The notes beneath the pieces are model-generated. The model did not search any database and had not been told where the DNA came from. It was given only the letters and a program-made list of their open reading frames with translations. Shown here piece by piece: positions 1 through 11,885 of a stretch of 64,000 nt of DNA (position 1 is the first letter of the stretch; the number at the start of each line of letters is the position of its first letter). This DNA is from Adiantum capillus-veneris (Eukaryota > Streptophyta > Polypodiopsida > Polypodiales > Pteridaceae): NCBI GenBank assembly GCA_014529385.2, contig JABFUD020000315.1:1-64000 (forward strand), written 5' to 3'. The position numbers were made by a program, and so were the translations under genes.

Positions 1-509
1 GGTGTTGGATTGGTTTTCAGTTATAGTTTCACATTTGAAGTCGTTTGTTGTTGAATTACAACAACCCCAATTCCATAAGGGGACCTTTGGAAGACCAAAA
101 TTATGCTCTTATTTAGCACGTGCTCAGTATGAAATTATGTCTATGACTTGCATGTGACTTGGAAACTTGTCTTTTAAAGTGCATTTTCCAATGGTTTTGT
201 AACATAAGTGCTAACACTTTGGCTTTTATAAATATAAAAAAGGCCCATCTCTAAAAAAAGATATAAGAGTTTTATGATTTTTTTGGCAAAACAGCTTGAA
301 ATTTTACTAAAATTTATGACTTAGAACTTACCAGAATTCTATCTATACGGATTGTATATTGACATGGAGAAAAATCCAATGTTTTCTTTGCCTCATAAAA
401 AACCTATGGTAGAAATAAGGTATAAAAAACTTCTTTCTAGCTTGACAAATAAATTGCCAAAACTTGGAAGGAAAACAGGACACTTAAGTGTCCAATTACA
501 GGACTAGTG
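1..509 (-). mobile_element. End of a CACTAG-terminated DNA repeat (left arm, cut by window edge)
   Basis: The sequence ending CTAGTG at 509 carries a subterminal perfect palindrome GGACACTTAAGTGTCC (478-493). The mirror copy begins CACTAG at 39150. The 1.3-kb insert at 11886-13205 shares the CACTAG end and a subterminal AGGACA...TGTCC block, so these look like members of one non-autonomous family. No transposase is visible. The other end lies outside the window. Confidence 0.55.
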
Positions 510-1102
510 CGCAGATTGAACTTTAGGGTGTCATATCGCCAATCTTGAATGGCTTCGTACGTTTGTATCCACCACGAGACTCCTAAGATAAGTGCTTCAT
601 TGAGATCATTGTTGTCCATTATGTGGAGTTGATGTGGACATGGTTGCGTCAATGTTGATTGATATGTTAGCTTGTCCTAAGCTAACCATTGTGCCTTTGT
701 TGGCTGCTCTCAGCTCGATCTTCATTGGTATAAATATCTCATCTGATAGCGTGAGGTATGTCGAATACTTCATGGAATCGACATGTGCATCCATATCTAC
801 AAGTTCTCTTTCTGTTGATCCATGTGTTAGCTATATATTGATCCGTATATCCATACCATCAAGACAATTTGGCCCTGTCTAAATTGCCTCGATAGGAGAG
901 ATGGGGTTTTTAATTGTCGAATTGGAGCTGTGTTGTGCCATTCTTTACGATTTAAAAATCAACAAATTTGCTTCCTCCTGGCATGGTCGTGGATGGCTTG
1001 AGAAATTTTCTTCCATTTCTTTGCTTGATGAATCTTGCCTAGCATGTTAGTAGTGAGCGGTAAATGATCTCTTTAAGCTGCAACCATTGATCCAGTTAGA
1101 CA
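510..1102. other. No gene seen
   Basis: I see no convincing coding region here. Open frames at 606-794 (minus) and 634-882 (plus) overlap each other and are not similar to anything I recognise. The stretch lies beside the integrase remnant and may be decayed retrotransposon DNA. Confidence 0.4.
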
Positions 1103-1640
1103 TCAGGCTGCACTAGGTGATATGTTGTTGATCACAAATGGGCCATTTCCTTGCTTTTTAAATTTCTTGGAGTGATGATTCAAGGTATAGGCTAATACAT
1201 AGTCCTCCTTTTGAAAATCCTCGTTTACTATGTGTTGATCATGAAAACCTTTAATTTGTTGTTTTTGTGTATAGATGGTTGCAATAGCCTTGAGTTTCAA
1301 TTCATCTAACCTCATTAATCAAATAGTCATCTCCGACTGTTCATGTCCAATCCATCCTAAATTTTGGCTACTCCTAGTGTGGGAACTAAGAATTCTATGT
1401 GCAATATGACATTAATCCCAAACACCAAATAGAGATTGTTGTTGCGAGTTTTGTTTTCTATGCTACCTGATATGCCAAAAGAGCTAAATGTAGCTCCTGG
1501 TCCTAGTTTGCTCTTGATTCATCTATAATTTTGGTGAGCACTGTACATAAAACTTTATTTGGGCTCTCCGCTTGTCTGTTTTCTTGAGGGTGATATGGCA
1601 TTGACTTTTATGTTTATTAATGGTTCCAAAAAACATTAAA
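1103..1640 (-). pseudogene. Ty3/gypsy integrase C-terminal remnant (left arm)
   Basis: On the minus strand, 1315-1103 encodes about 70 residues that look like the end of a plant Ty3/gypsy integrase: an L-DELKLKAI-type helix, a GFHDQHI stretch, an F-x-x-x-D-x-VL turn and the GPFVI...SPSAA ending that corresponds to the family's WxGPFxVxxVxPxGAV box. Upstream to about 1640, broken frames still resemble the catalytic-core region, including a LAYQVA-type stretch and a degraded form of the YHPQxNGQ box. Several stops and at least one frameshift make it non-functional. It is related to the Athila/gypsy group by appearance only, and need not be the same element as the one in the palindrome centre. 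Confidence 0.75.
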
Positions 1641-1987
1641 TATTATTGTGTTTGAAATAATGATGTACAATCTAGTCTTAAATCTCTATAGGTATTCATT
1701 ACCATCACATCTCAGATTTCCATCTTGTGTACAATCCTACTAAATATCATATCTTATTTTCTCTGTCTTACACTATAAGAGGAGGTGTCTATAACCGCTA
1801 ACATTGCCGCAAAAAAACAAAGGAAAAAGGAGAGAGAAAAATCTGCGGGGTGGAAATAATCGCGGCTATGTATGCGATAGTGGTTTCTCAGCAATAAGTG
1901 CGGTAATAGTCATGGCAATATACCCGCAGGTATTACCGCTTTAGTTTGCAATGTTTATTACCACGCTTATTACCGCTACACGCTAAT
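1641..1987. other. Non-coding stretch, copy of a dispersed repeat
   Basis: Part of this stretch (about 1600-1750) is the left-arm counterpart of 37905-38060, which also matches 42158-42310. The rest contains repeated TACCGC/GCGGTA words but no gene. Confidence 0.5.
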
Positions 1988-2055
1988 TCAAAAATAAAGG
2001 TGCTCATTTGGGCCACCCAATTTTGGGTGGCCCAAATGAGCACCTTTATTTTTGA
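1988..2055. repeat. 68-bp near-perfect hairpin
   Basis: Two 33-base arms (1988-2020 and 2023-2055) are exact reverse complements around a TT loop. The arms contain GGTGCTCATTTGGGCCACCC. The right-arm copy is at 37597-37664. The symmetry has stayed perfect while flanking genes have decayed. It could be two abutting terminal inverted repeats of a fully internally deleted DNA transposon, or a fold-back element. Confidence 0.9.
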
Positions 2056-2261
2056 CCTGCATAAAACAATGAAACATCAATTGTCTTTTGAAAGAGTATA
2101 AAAAATACCAAAGAATTGAAATTAAATTTACTTTACATTGACAATTAAAAATATAGAAGATCAACTATTCAAAAAAGTTACAATAAAAAGTAAATAGTTG
2201 TATATACATTGTGCCACATTGGAACTTTACGAAAGTTTGGACAAAACATTTTTCTATCTAA

Positions 2262-3859
2262 TCGCCTCCTCCATCTCGTCGTTGTCCAGAGGCATGTATG
2301 TTGGATTACTTTGACTCTACATAAACCCAAACCAAATTCAAACAACTATCAACAACTAAAGACAATTGATACAAAATTACTTGTTTAAACTTACCGCTTG
2401 TAGTGGTCCCACCACCGCGTCCGATTGCTCGTGAGAGATGTGGTTGTTTTCGAACAACCATCGCCAAGTATCAAATTCTGAATGTCGCTCTCAATACTTG
2501 ACCATCTCTCTAGTTGGTCAAGAGAGAGTGGTATTTTCCTAACTTAGCAATAACAATACCAAATCATCAACTACAATTTTTAGAATCACCGATCGACATT
2601 ATAATTCAATTACTCTTATATTACATATTTATCCTTCCAAGCTCCCTTCCCTCCTTAGCCATAGTGCGTGGAGTTTGTCTTGCGTGAGCCTCACGTTGTT
2701 GTCTGTATGATGAGCCCGTTGCAGCTTGATCGCTCTTCTCTTAAATTGCCCACTCCCACTCTGCGTCTGTCATGTTTCCACCGCGGTAAATCCTGTCTTG
2801 ATCTTTGACCTGGTTGGCTGCTACAACTGCATACTAGACTGCTTGTTTTTTCAAAAATGTCTTTATGTAGCCCTCCAACCATTGTTGTGAAAAACGTTGA
2901 TCGGGGGCGTTTGGAAATCTAGCTAGCAGAGCGTCCTCAATGTATCGTGCATGATCGAGTAGTTAGCCTCTAAAATTTATAAAACATTTCTTACACGTTG
3001 AATGTAAAAGAATTTGTAGATAGCGTAGAAATGCCCTGTCCTGTCCTGTGCCAAAATCCACCTCCCTGCCATATTTAACCCTGTAGTAGCGTCCATGCGT
3101 GTCTGGCATGGTGCGTCAGTATCCTCGTCCTTTGCATCAGGGGTGACATGCTCTAAAAATGGGGACTCCATTCCCCTGCCACTACCAAAACATGCAAAAT
3201 CACAAGATCCACTGCCGCTTCGTCTCTCACGGCGCTCGCTGCCATGAGACAAGCGTCAACGCGCGTTGCCAGAGGAAGTCCGTCGACGATGTTCTGGCGA
3301 AGCACGAGCGGAGTGGAGTGGTATAGGACCCTCTGATGCCATGGAAGTAGGACCCTGCGATGCAAGGGGAGTAGGACCTTGCGATGGAATAGGAATAGGA
3401 CAATAGGAAGGGAGAGTATAGGGAGGTATTGTCGGTGCAAGGCTCTATAAGTAAGGAGTCCCTCCCTGACCCCCCATGGTGTAGTCTACGGAGAAATGTT
3501 GTAGGTCGCAAGCTGCTGCTGCAGAGTGTAGTAGCCAAACAAATCCTCCATCAAATGGAGGTACTGCTCTCGTAAAGAGATAGCCCACTGAAAGTTAGGA
3601 TCTACGACAGGTGGAGGAACTTGAGAAGGGTAGGTGTAGGATGGCCATGCCTGCAAATAACAAAAAAAAACCTATGACACTCATGGTTTAGGGTTAACTA
3701 CGTAGAAACATTCTTTATTTCTTTGCTTGTTCTCACCGACTCAAGACTCGGGTCCACTAGAGGTGATGTCCTGCCTCGGTGGGAGCCCACCTGAGATGTG
3801 AACCAACCAAAAGGAGAGCCAGCTAGCTGCTCCTCACCAGTTGCTCTCTCGTCTGACAT
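2262..3859 (-). pseudogene. Decayed intron-containing gene, probably transposon-borne (left arm)
   Basis: This is the left-arm copy of the better-read gene at 35789-37395. On the minus strand it starts with an ATG at 3859-3857 and ends near 2262. The region includes a proline/glutamine-rich middle part and a short acidic C-terminal exon. Several in-frame stops occur. The left copy has also lost one base in the last codons relative to the right arm. I do not recognise the family; see the right-arm entry. Confidence 0.5.
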
Positions 3860-3936
3860 CTAATTTACAAAGAGCAATATAAGATAAAGCTTTTCACCCT
3901 ACTCACTCATCTATAAATATATTGTACACAAGTATA

Positions 3937-4699
3937 TTAGCACACAAACACGTAGATACATATGCATACTAGTAGACCTAAGTAGAGGCTAGTAGTGCCA
4001 AAGGTCAACTGCATCTCTTTAGATATCATCGCAGTCTCAACTGTGGTAAAAACAAAGGTACATTGCGGTAATCCATGCATGAGTGGATCAATGACCGCAA
4101 CGCCACGATTAAAAAAAGGACTATACCCAAGAGGAAGCGTCTAAGCTTCGGGTGCTATGCTCCCGTACTTAGTGCTTACATACATGCATAAACAAATATA
4201 TATGTACACACATACATATGTTATGGTTTGTAAATGTAGCCATCGTTTTGTGTTGGCTGCACCTAGATTCAACGTCTAAGTGATCAATTGACTGTAACAT
4301 TACAATTCTCTCCCAAAGGATATATATATATTAGTACACAAACACGTAGATACATATACATACTAGTAGACATAAGTAGAGGCTAGTAGTGCCAAAGGTC
4401 AACTGCACCTCTTTAGATATCATCGCAATATCAACCGTGGTAAAACCAAAGGTGCATTGCGGTAATCCACGCATGAGCGGATCAATGACTGCAATGCCAC
4501 AATTAAAAAAGGACTATACCCAAGAGGAAGCGTCTAACCTTCGGGTGCTATGCTCCCGTACTTAGTGCCTACATAAATGCATAAAAAAATATATATGTAC
4601 ACACATATATGTTATGATTGTAAATGTAGCCATTGTTTTGTGTTGGTTGCACCTACATTCAACGTCTAAGTGATCAATTGATCGTAACATTACAATTTT
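3937..4699. repeat. Tandem pair of 394-bp units (left arm)
   Basis: The unit starting TTAGCACACAAACACGTAG at 3937 recurs at 4331 with the same order of landmarks: CTAGTAGTGCCAAAGGTCAAC, GGTAATCCAYGCATGAG, GACTATACCCAAGAGGAAGC, and GATCAATTGA...TAACATTACAAT. The two copies differ at perhaps one base in fifteen. No coding potential is seen. They lie between the decayed gene and the microsatellite desert and may be subterminal repeats of a DNA transposon. The right-arm counterpart is 34950-35715. Confidence 0.85.
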
Positions 4700-4735
4700 A
4701 ATGCTATGCAATAAGTAATTCCATTTCTCTCACTG

Positions 4736-4737
<2 letters not shown>

Positions 4738-4774
<37 letters not shown>

Positions 4775-4905
4775 CTCTCCTCCTCTCTCTCTCTCTCCCT
4801 CTCTCCCTCCCCCTCAGTCTCGCTCACCCTCTCTCTCTCTCCTCTCTCTGCTCTCCTCTCTATCTCTCATCGCGCTCTCTCTCTTCTATCCCTCACGTCT
4901 TTTCC
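4738..4905. repeat. (CT)n microsatellite block
   Basis: Almost pure CT on the plus strand with C and CC interruptions. Its reading frames (poly Ser-Leu) are not genes. Confidence 0.95.
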
Positions 4906-5062
4906 CTCGTCGTGCAGTGAACTACGAAGTGGAAGCTCCATCCCAGGTCATGCTTATGCCTCCATGTAACGCAAGCACTTTGTTCACAAACCTCCCTTGC
5001 CTTGAAGGTAATCTTGGTGCTGGTCACTTTAGGTATCCCTTTGGACCCAATTTTCATCTCCT

Positions 5063-5182
5063 TACCTTCTTTCTCTCTCTCCTCTTTCCCCTCTTTCTCT
5101 CTCTCCATCTCTCTCTCTATTCCTCTCTCTCTATTTACTCTCTCTCTCTCTCTCTATTCTTCTCTTCTCTATCTATCTCTCT

Positions 5183-5224
<42 letters not shown>

Positions 5225-5262
5225 CTCTCTCCCTCCCCTCCTCCCTCTTTCCTCTCTCTCCA

Positions 5263-5314
<52 letters not shown>

Positions 5315-5328
5315 CCTCTCCTCCCTCC

Positions 5329-5379
<51 letters not shown>

Positions 5380-5492
5380 ATCTTCCCTCTTTCCTATCTC
5401 TCCCTCTTCCTCTCTCTCTATCTCTCCCTCTTTCCTATCTCTCCCCCTCTCTTTATCTCTCCCTCCCTATTTCTCCCTCTTTCTCTCTTCCT

Positions 5493-5568
<76 letters not shown>
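5063..5568. repeat. (CT)n microsatellite block, about 500 bp
   Basis: A long, interrupted CT tract. It is separated from the previous block by about 160 bases of unique sequence (4905-5062) that also occurs, in shorter form, at 34660-34815 in the other arm. Open frames across it are low-complexity artefacts. Confidence 0.95.
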
Positions 5569-5571
<3 letters not shown>

Positions 5572-5925
5572 ATAGAAACAGAGGACTGGCTGAAAATTGA
5601 TGCTTCTAAACGGATATGCACATCATGTGCAATGCAAGCTCTCGAAGATGAAGCACAAGTGACATTGGAATGCCCAGAATAACGCTCACATGGGATAATT
5701 TTCAACCACTTCTAAGCGGTTGTTCTATCTTGTGGACCTATTATCCAAGACATACCCCTCCCCTACAGCTCTCGGAACATACCTCACCCGCATACTTGAG
5801 CCTCAAAAGACACTCACAAGAACACAAAAAGAGAATAACACACACCACTTTAAGGTCCCATGGGTCATTTCTGGCCCCCCGCAGACGTTAATACCAAATC
5901 AAATCAAATCAAACTCCCTCTTCCC
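5569..5925 (+). pseudogene. Scrap of a LINE-type reverse transcriptase C-terminus (left arm)
   Basis: Between two CT tracts lies a short coding-like piece. Its Cys-x2-Cys, ALEDEAQ and LECPEYAHIWDNF pattern (the last part clear only in the right arm, 34127 downward on the minus strand) resembles the zinc-knuckle region after the reverse transcriptase domain of non-LTR elements, which reads C-x2-C...ED-x-x-H-x-L-x-x-C. The left copy is frameshifted at the CPE codons; the right copy reads on for about 80 residues. The usual His is Gln here. No polymerase domain is attached. The identification is by motif resemblance only. Confidence 0.4.
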
Positions 5926-5961
5926 CCCCCCCCCCCCTCTCTCTCCTCTCTCTCTCTCTCC

Positions 5962-6023
<62 letters not shown>

Positions 6024-6063
6024 TAATCCCATGGGCATACACAAAAATGGGCGGTACGCCTCT

Positions 6064-6145
<82 letters not shown>

Positions 6146-6205
6146 CTCTCCCCCCCCCCCCACCCCCTCTCTCTATCTTTCTCTATCTATCTTTCTCTCT
6201 CTCTC
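5926..6205. repeat. C-run and (CT)n tract abutting the Penelope-like element
   Basis: Starts with a C homopolymer, then a CT tract with a 50-base unique island near 6025-6060 (ATGGGC...GGGCGGTACGCC). It ends exactly where the conserved unit beginning TTTAAAAACCC starts at 6206. Confidence 0.9.
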
Positions 6206-6628
6206 TTTAAAAACCCGTAATATGCGGGTATACACAAGGCTGAAAAAAACCTATGTCTCTCGCTTTCTCTCTATCTCTATCTCTAAATGTTTTTATCTAT
6301 TGTTTTAAAAAAAAGGGGGAACCCATAAGATGTGAAGTGGCACCAAATAGGTCAAAAATAATAACTTTTATCCTTTAAAATGCATAACAGGTTCTTTGAA
6401 CCTTACTCTCAGTAATGATAATCTACCAAATCGATATTAAAAGCATATGTGCATATAAGGAAGATTTCCTGTTGACAAAATATAAGTCCACCGAATTTGG
6501 CAAGCCCAAACTGGGCGCATACAGTTGGTGAAGGCACTGGGTATCATAATGATAAGCACGGCGGACTGCATATAAGAAGCACAGAGGGATTGCAAGAGAG
6601 AATTCCAATCGTGCACTCATACTGAGCA

Positions 6629-6660
<32 letters not shown>

Positions 6661-8832
6661 TCCTAGGTAGCGTGGCTTGGAGCTCTCCTTTACACAGTGT
6701 GGCTTGGTGTTGTCTTTCATACACACACACACACACACACACATCGTAGGCAGCGTGGCTTTATGCTGCTTCAAACTTGAAAAAAAGGGACGCATGTCTA
6801 CTTGAAGGAGAGCTGTCCTGATCTTACATAAGCAACTCACACACAGAATCTTAGTTGGCGAATCCTCATCATCCAGAAGCACAATCGGCATAGGCGTTGA
6901 TAGCATTGGAATACGGCACGGTAAGGGAAACCTGCGATTCTTTACAGTACCGTAAATTTTGTTACATTATGAAATGTTTAAAGCTTGGTAGATTGATGGA
7001 CTCAACAAGGTTTACAAAAATATTGTTTGACATGTAAACTACTGTACTTTGTATATAAAAAAGAAAAACATTTTTTAGAGAAGAAAACTCTATGCAATTC
7101 ATTAGAAGAAGAAACGGGGACGGATAACTGCTCTACATAAATGTGTATAGATGCAGGTTTTCAGTCTGATATAAACTCTGTTCACATAATCTAGAACACT
7201 ATTTTACCTGCATGTTTTGGAACATGGGGTATCTCATATGGAAACAAGTACATGGTGTAACTATTAAAACAGACATCGGATATACCATGGGTTAACTGTA
7301 TTTGATATCAAATTCCAGAAAAAGTAAGATAATGTTTGAGATAGACATAGAAAAGGGAAAAAGGTTTTTTCCAAACAATGATTGGCTGAATAATGGTAAA
7401 CATCTACTCATAGATAGCATATTGTATGTGGTTTATTTGGCAGCATCGAAAGCATTCGAAAACGGTTTCAGCAAGACACATACAGATGACGACCCCGAGC
7501 TCTCAGGTACCCTTTCCGTCTACTGAGAAGGTGTTTTTTAGAATTAGGCATAAGGTTTCCTTTCTTTAAATTGATATAGACAGTAGGAAATTATTAGCAA
7601 AATGTGTATAATTCTTGTATGCAAAATCTAATGTAATCTTTTGAGCGAGGTACTTGTAAATGAAATGCTACCTAATATGTACATAGAAGAAGATCCTTAT
7701 GTAAGGATCCGCAGAGAGGAAGGTGGGATGCGATAGAAACAAATAAATTTTTGCTAGAAGATAAAGACGGTTTTTTAAATTAAAGAAAAAAGTGTGACAT
7801 AACCATACCTTAGAAAGTACGTATATATTTGGATAGATAGGTTTATTTTTACTCTCTTCAAGCATAAATCCTCATGTGAGGCTCCTACAAAAGGAGGATG
7901 GTATACTTTTTTGAAAAATGGGTCCACATACAAACAAAACTCTGCCAAAATTTTGGCAAAATATATCTTGTCTGTTATACAAACCCAAAAATAGGTATCC
8001 GATCCTACATTTTCTAAATAGTTTTTCTTAATATCTCTCTTTGTATCCTCTCAGGCTATAACTCTATCCATTTAAAGGATAGGATGTCCAAACCTCACGA
8101 TAGTTAATAAGAAAGTGTTGTTGTATAGCCGAGTTTTTACAATTAGTCTTGGAAACGAGCATCTAGAATAGACCACTAATAGACAAGATTTGCTTTATAT
8201 AAATGTAGTACAGGGCATGATGCTATCTATCGGAATCCAAACTATGGGGGATGTACCATCCTTTGAGAATGCAAAACCCAAAAAATCACAAGAGATGCTA
8301 CCTACCCAATGGAAAGCCATGTCCCTCCGCCATACGTGATTTTCCAGAAGGATGCCAATCAGCCTTCATCATCAAACCTGAAACAACGAGTGTACCAATG
8401 GAAATTATGGTAGAGAAAAGTCTGCCATACAAAATTATGGTGGAAAATACCGTTAAAAGACGAATCATGCCTGCTAGAGAAGCAAAGAAAAAACTCCCTC
8501 GAAATGCATATAAGGAGAGTGAATGGTATACGGATATGTGACATCAATAACAAGTAGAATAGATTATTTGGATACCTATCTTCCGATCAAGTTGCCCATG
8601 TTCTAATTGGCTGCTTAGGTTGGATGGTGTTAGGTATAGGTCTATTCTCTCATGGATTTTGGGACTCATTTTGTCTCCTACCAGGATCGGATGTACTAGC
8701 TTCATTTATAAAAATTTGGATTGTGTCGATTTTTGCATATATTGGCTACTGTAATTTAGGTCTTGTATATTCTAGGTGAAGTGTCAATATATGGTTCTAT
8801 AAGAGGGGATGTGAAATTTAATCTGTCTCTCT
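6206..8832 (+). repeat. Direct repeat A of Penelope-like element (left arm)
   Basis: A 2.6-kb unit beginning TTTAAAAACCCGTAATATG and ending near AAGAGGGGATGTGAAATT. It recurs in the same orientation as unit B at 14103-16769, at roughly 90% identity by eye. The pair flanks the reverse transcriptase region. Neither unit begins with TG or ends with CA, and no primer-binding site follows unit A. They are therefore better read as the pseudo-LTRs that tandem Penelope-like copies form than as true LTRs. The units contain (AC)n minisatellite blocks near 6630-6750 and a conserved hypothetical frame. Confidence 0.7.
8251..8541 (+). pseudogene. Hypothetical frame inside repeat A, truncated by a one-base loss
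   Basis: This is the left-arm version of the 176-residue frame at 31000-31530 on the minus strand. It reads 96 residues and then shifts frame where the right arm has GAATGGGTATA and this copy has GAATGGTATA. The lost part contains hydrophobic segments. See the right-arm entry for description. Confidence 0.5.
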
Positions 8833-11800
8833 TTATTTCCCGAGTTGTCCTTGGTCGGAAAACTACCATATATTGAACTTGCCTTCATTAATAGCTACTT
8901 ACAAAGTTATCTTTGGGAACACCCTTCAGGTTGGCTGGATTGTATCTCTCACACGATTTGGATACTCCGACGATAAAAGGTTTCATATCCCTCCTAGTGG
9001 AACACAATGTTTACTATCATGCTTCAAAGGGACTAACTTTCATAAAAGTCTCCTTGACTATGAGAAGAAAGCAATACAGTAACAAGAGCTTTCTGCCTTA
9101 AAAACAACATCTGTTAATGACTGGTTAAAACTCTTAGCCCTTTCCAGAAAAGAACCTACACAACTTATTAACTCTCTAAATTATTTTCTACTATCATTAT
9201 GCTTTATTGATGCTCAGGACTGTTCGGATTTAGACTTTTATTTTTCATCCCTACCCTCCATAGTCAATAAGCTATATTTTATCAATAATCTCCCTATCCT
9301 GCTGCTAGCAATTAGACAATCTCAAGAGATCGTGAACCCTCTTTTAGATCTAGATCTCTTGGATCAAGAAGAAAAGGAAGCCCTAGGCCTAACCGAGGAC
9401 CCTTCTTCTCAAAAAATTGAAAGGTCTATGCCGAGACATTTTTCTGAATTCATTCCGCTACTTCCTTTCAGACAAATTGAGCTCGACGCTATTCGCCTTA
9501 AAAACAAACTCTGGGATTTTGAGATACTGAATCAATGTGCTCCATTCACAATTGACTCTTTAGATTTGCTTTGTAGTTTACCACCTGATGTGGTAGAACA
9601 ATGCAAAACATCTGCACTTCAATCAAAACATCTACTATCGCAATTTAACCCTTTACACTAAAGCAGATAAAATTGTCCGACATTGACAATAAAAAGTGCT
9701 CTAATGCTTCTATGGTAGCCCGTACAAAGGGACTATCACTCAACGAGAAAGAAAACGATGTTCGGAAGTTCTTGAAAAATTGATGGAACACATATAGACC
9801 ATTCATCAAGTGTACTTGTAAGAGGAATCCCGATTCTAACTGCCCAGCAACAATCATATGGTTTGATCACCTTCTTTGGTTTGTATTTCAAAATCTTTCG
9901 AGGTTCTTTCCTTACTCTTCTGGGCCCGCACAAGTATATGCTGTCATTGGATGGGTAACAGCTTTTCCCATTGAGGTTCGACATGCGGTAGTAGTCTTTT
10001 ATGCAATTCATGAGCATCTGATTGATGCAGGAAAAGGGTTGGTATTATATACACCAGGAAATCCATTCCTCTCTCGAGTTCAACACCACCCAATTGGTCT
10101 AACCATCGAAACAATTTTAAAACCCTCTAGAAGTAGGGAACAACTGAAACGTATTGCTAATACACCAAGCAATACAACATCATCATCAAAACAACCTCCA
10201 CAATTTTGTGGATCTAAGGACTTTGGCGAAACTCCAAGGATGCTTGAATACAATACAGATGACAATGTACGGCATTTAATTACTAGAACTAATGAGTTAT
10301 AATGGTTTAAACAAGGTAATAAAAGGAAACATCGATTTATTCATTTAACTTTCATTAATAAATTTATGGAGTTTGTACACCCTCACACTTTTTTTGATGA
10401 AATGTTAAAGGATATTGGAATCAGAAATAATCTTGAGCATTTTCAAATTAAATTTGGATGGAAATACACGAATAATGTTGGCCAATACTTGAATAAACCT
10501 TTTGATATGTTTGCTAAACCTTTTGATCTTCATGAACCTTGTGTTTGCCAGAGTCAGAAACGGTTTAGAAATTTCCTAAAGAAATTTGAACATCATGGTA
10601 AGCACTTTATTACTACTGAACCATCATTCATAAGACACCACACACTAAGGGATAGCATATCTAAAGGCTTTAACCATATCTCGCTTGTCCCTATACATCT
10701 ACATTCAGTTAAAGCCAAATTCAAGAAGGGATGGGATAAATTATGCCATTTACTAAACATAAAATGCACACAATCTCACTTCCATTCAATTGAAATAAGA
10801 CTTGAGAAAACCTTTCACTCTATATTTCCAAATTTTAGGCATAACCAAAGTCCATGGTTGATGGGAAAAGATATATTAGACGAAATTGAATTAATCCAAA
10901 AACACATTTTTTATGTAGTTTGGATAAATCAGCTCAAACTCTTGTCTTTATTTGTAAAAGAATCATTAGACTATATGTAAAGAATAGATTAAATTCTTCA
11001 AAATTCATGCCGATAAATGAATGCAATAACACCATCATCGAACTCATTAATACACGATGCAAGGAGTTTAATATTATACCTTCTCATAATAGAGATCTTT
11101 CCTATATTATGGGAAATTACAAAATTTACAAAACAGAGTTCCGATGGATAACAAATGCCAATGATTGTTTATTTTCTCGTGTGGCTAGTAAGATCACTAA
11201 GTTCCTACATGGTTTGTCTAGTGGGCTTATTGAATATACTGAGAATTTTCAAAAAAACCTTCAAACATTTATAAAAGTGAATACAAATGCATATTGGGTC
11301 ATTAACAACCAATACGATTCTTTGATAAACCTCCCCAAACTAATTTACGATGTTCATACGTATGATATTAAAGCTTGTTATGAGGCAATTCCTCACCATG
11401 GAAAGCATAGCTTGATGGAGTAAAATTAAAAGATCTACAAAGCTACAAAGGGTTTAAACCATCTAGGAGTAAAATCACCCTTACAAAAAAGAAGTCAGAA
11501 GTAAAATGCTCCTTTGAATTTTTTGAAACTTTAAATATTTTTGTGCTAGACAATTGTTTCTCATGGTTAGGATCTGATATTTATCGACAAACTAGAGGAA
11601 TTCGAATGGGATACTCATGTTCTCCTTTATGGTGCAGTCTATATCTGGCTTGGTTTGAGCTAGAATATGTCAGAAAATTATCTAGACTCAAAAGGAATGA
11701 TATGCTTTTAGCATTCTTACACTCTAATCAGTATATGGATGATCTTCTTTTCATAAATAACACATATATTGCAAGCTGCATGAATCATAACAAACCCTTG

Positions 11801-11885
11801 TCCCTTGAGGACCCCTTTACAATATATCCATTGGATATCATTTTCGTAAAAATGACTCATACAAGATTTGGCTCTACATATTTAA

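Noticed and set aside
4917-6220. Long Ser-Leu open frames
   Set aside because: They are translations of CT microsatellites. Composition explains them completely.
6634-6906. CVCVCV-type open frames (also near 14338, 17106, 22425, 25124, 33127 and 60146)
   Set aside because: Artefacts of (GT)n or (AC)n tracts in repeat units and LTRs.
6206-8832. Hammerhead ribozyme expected in Penelope-like pseudo-LTRs
   Set aside because: I looked for the CTGANGA...GAAA core on both strands and did not find a convincing one by eye. A covariance-model search would decide.
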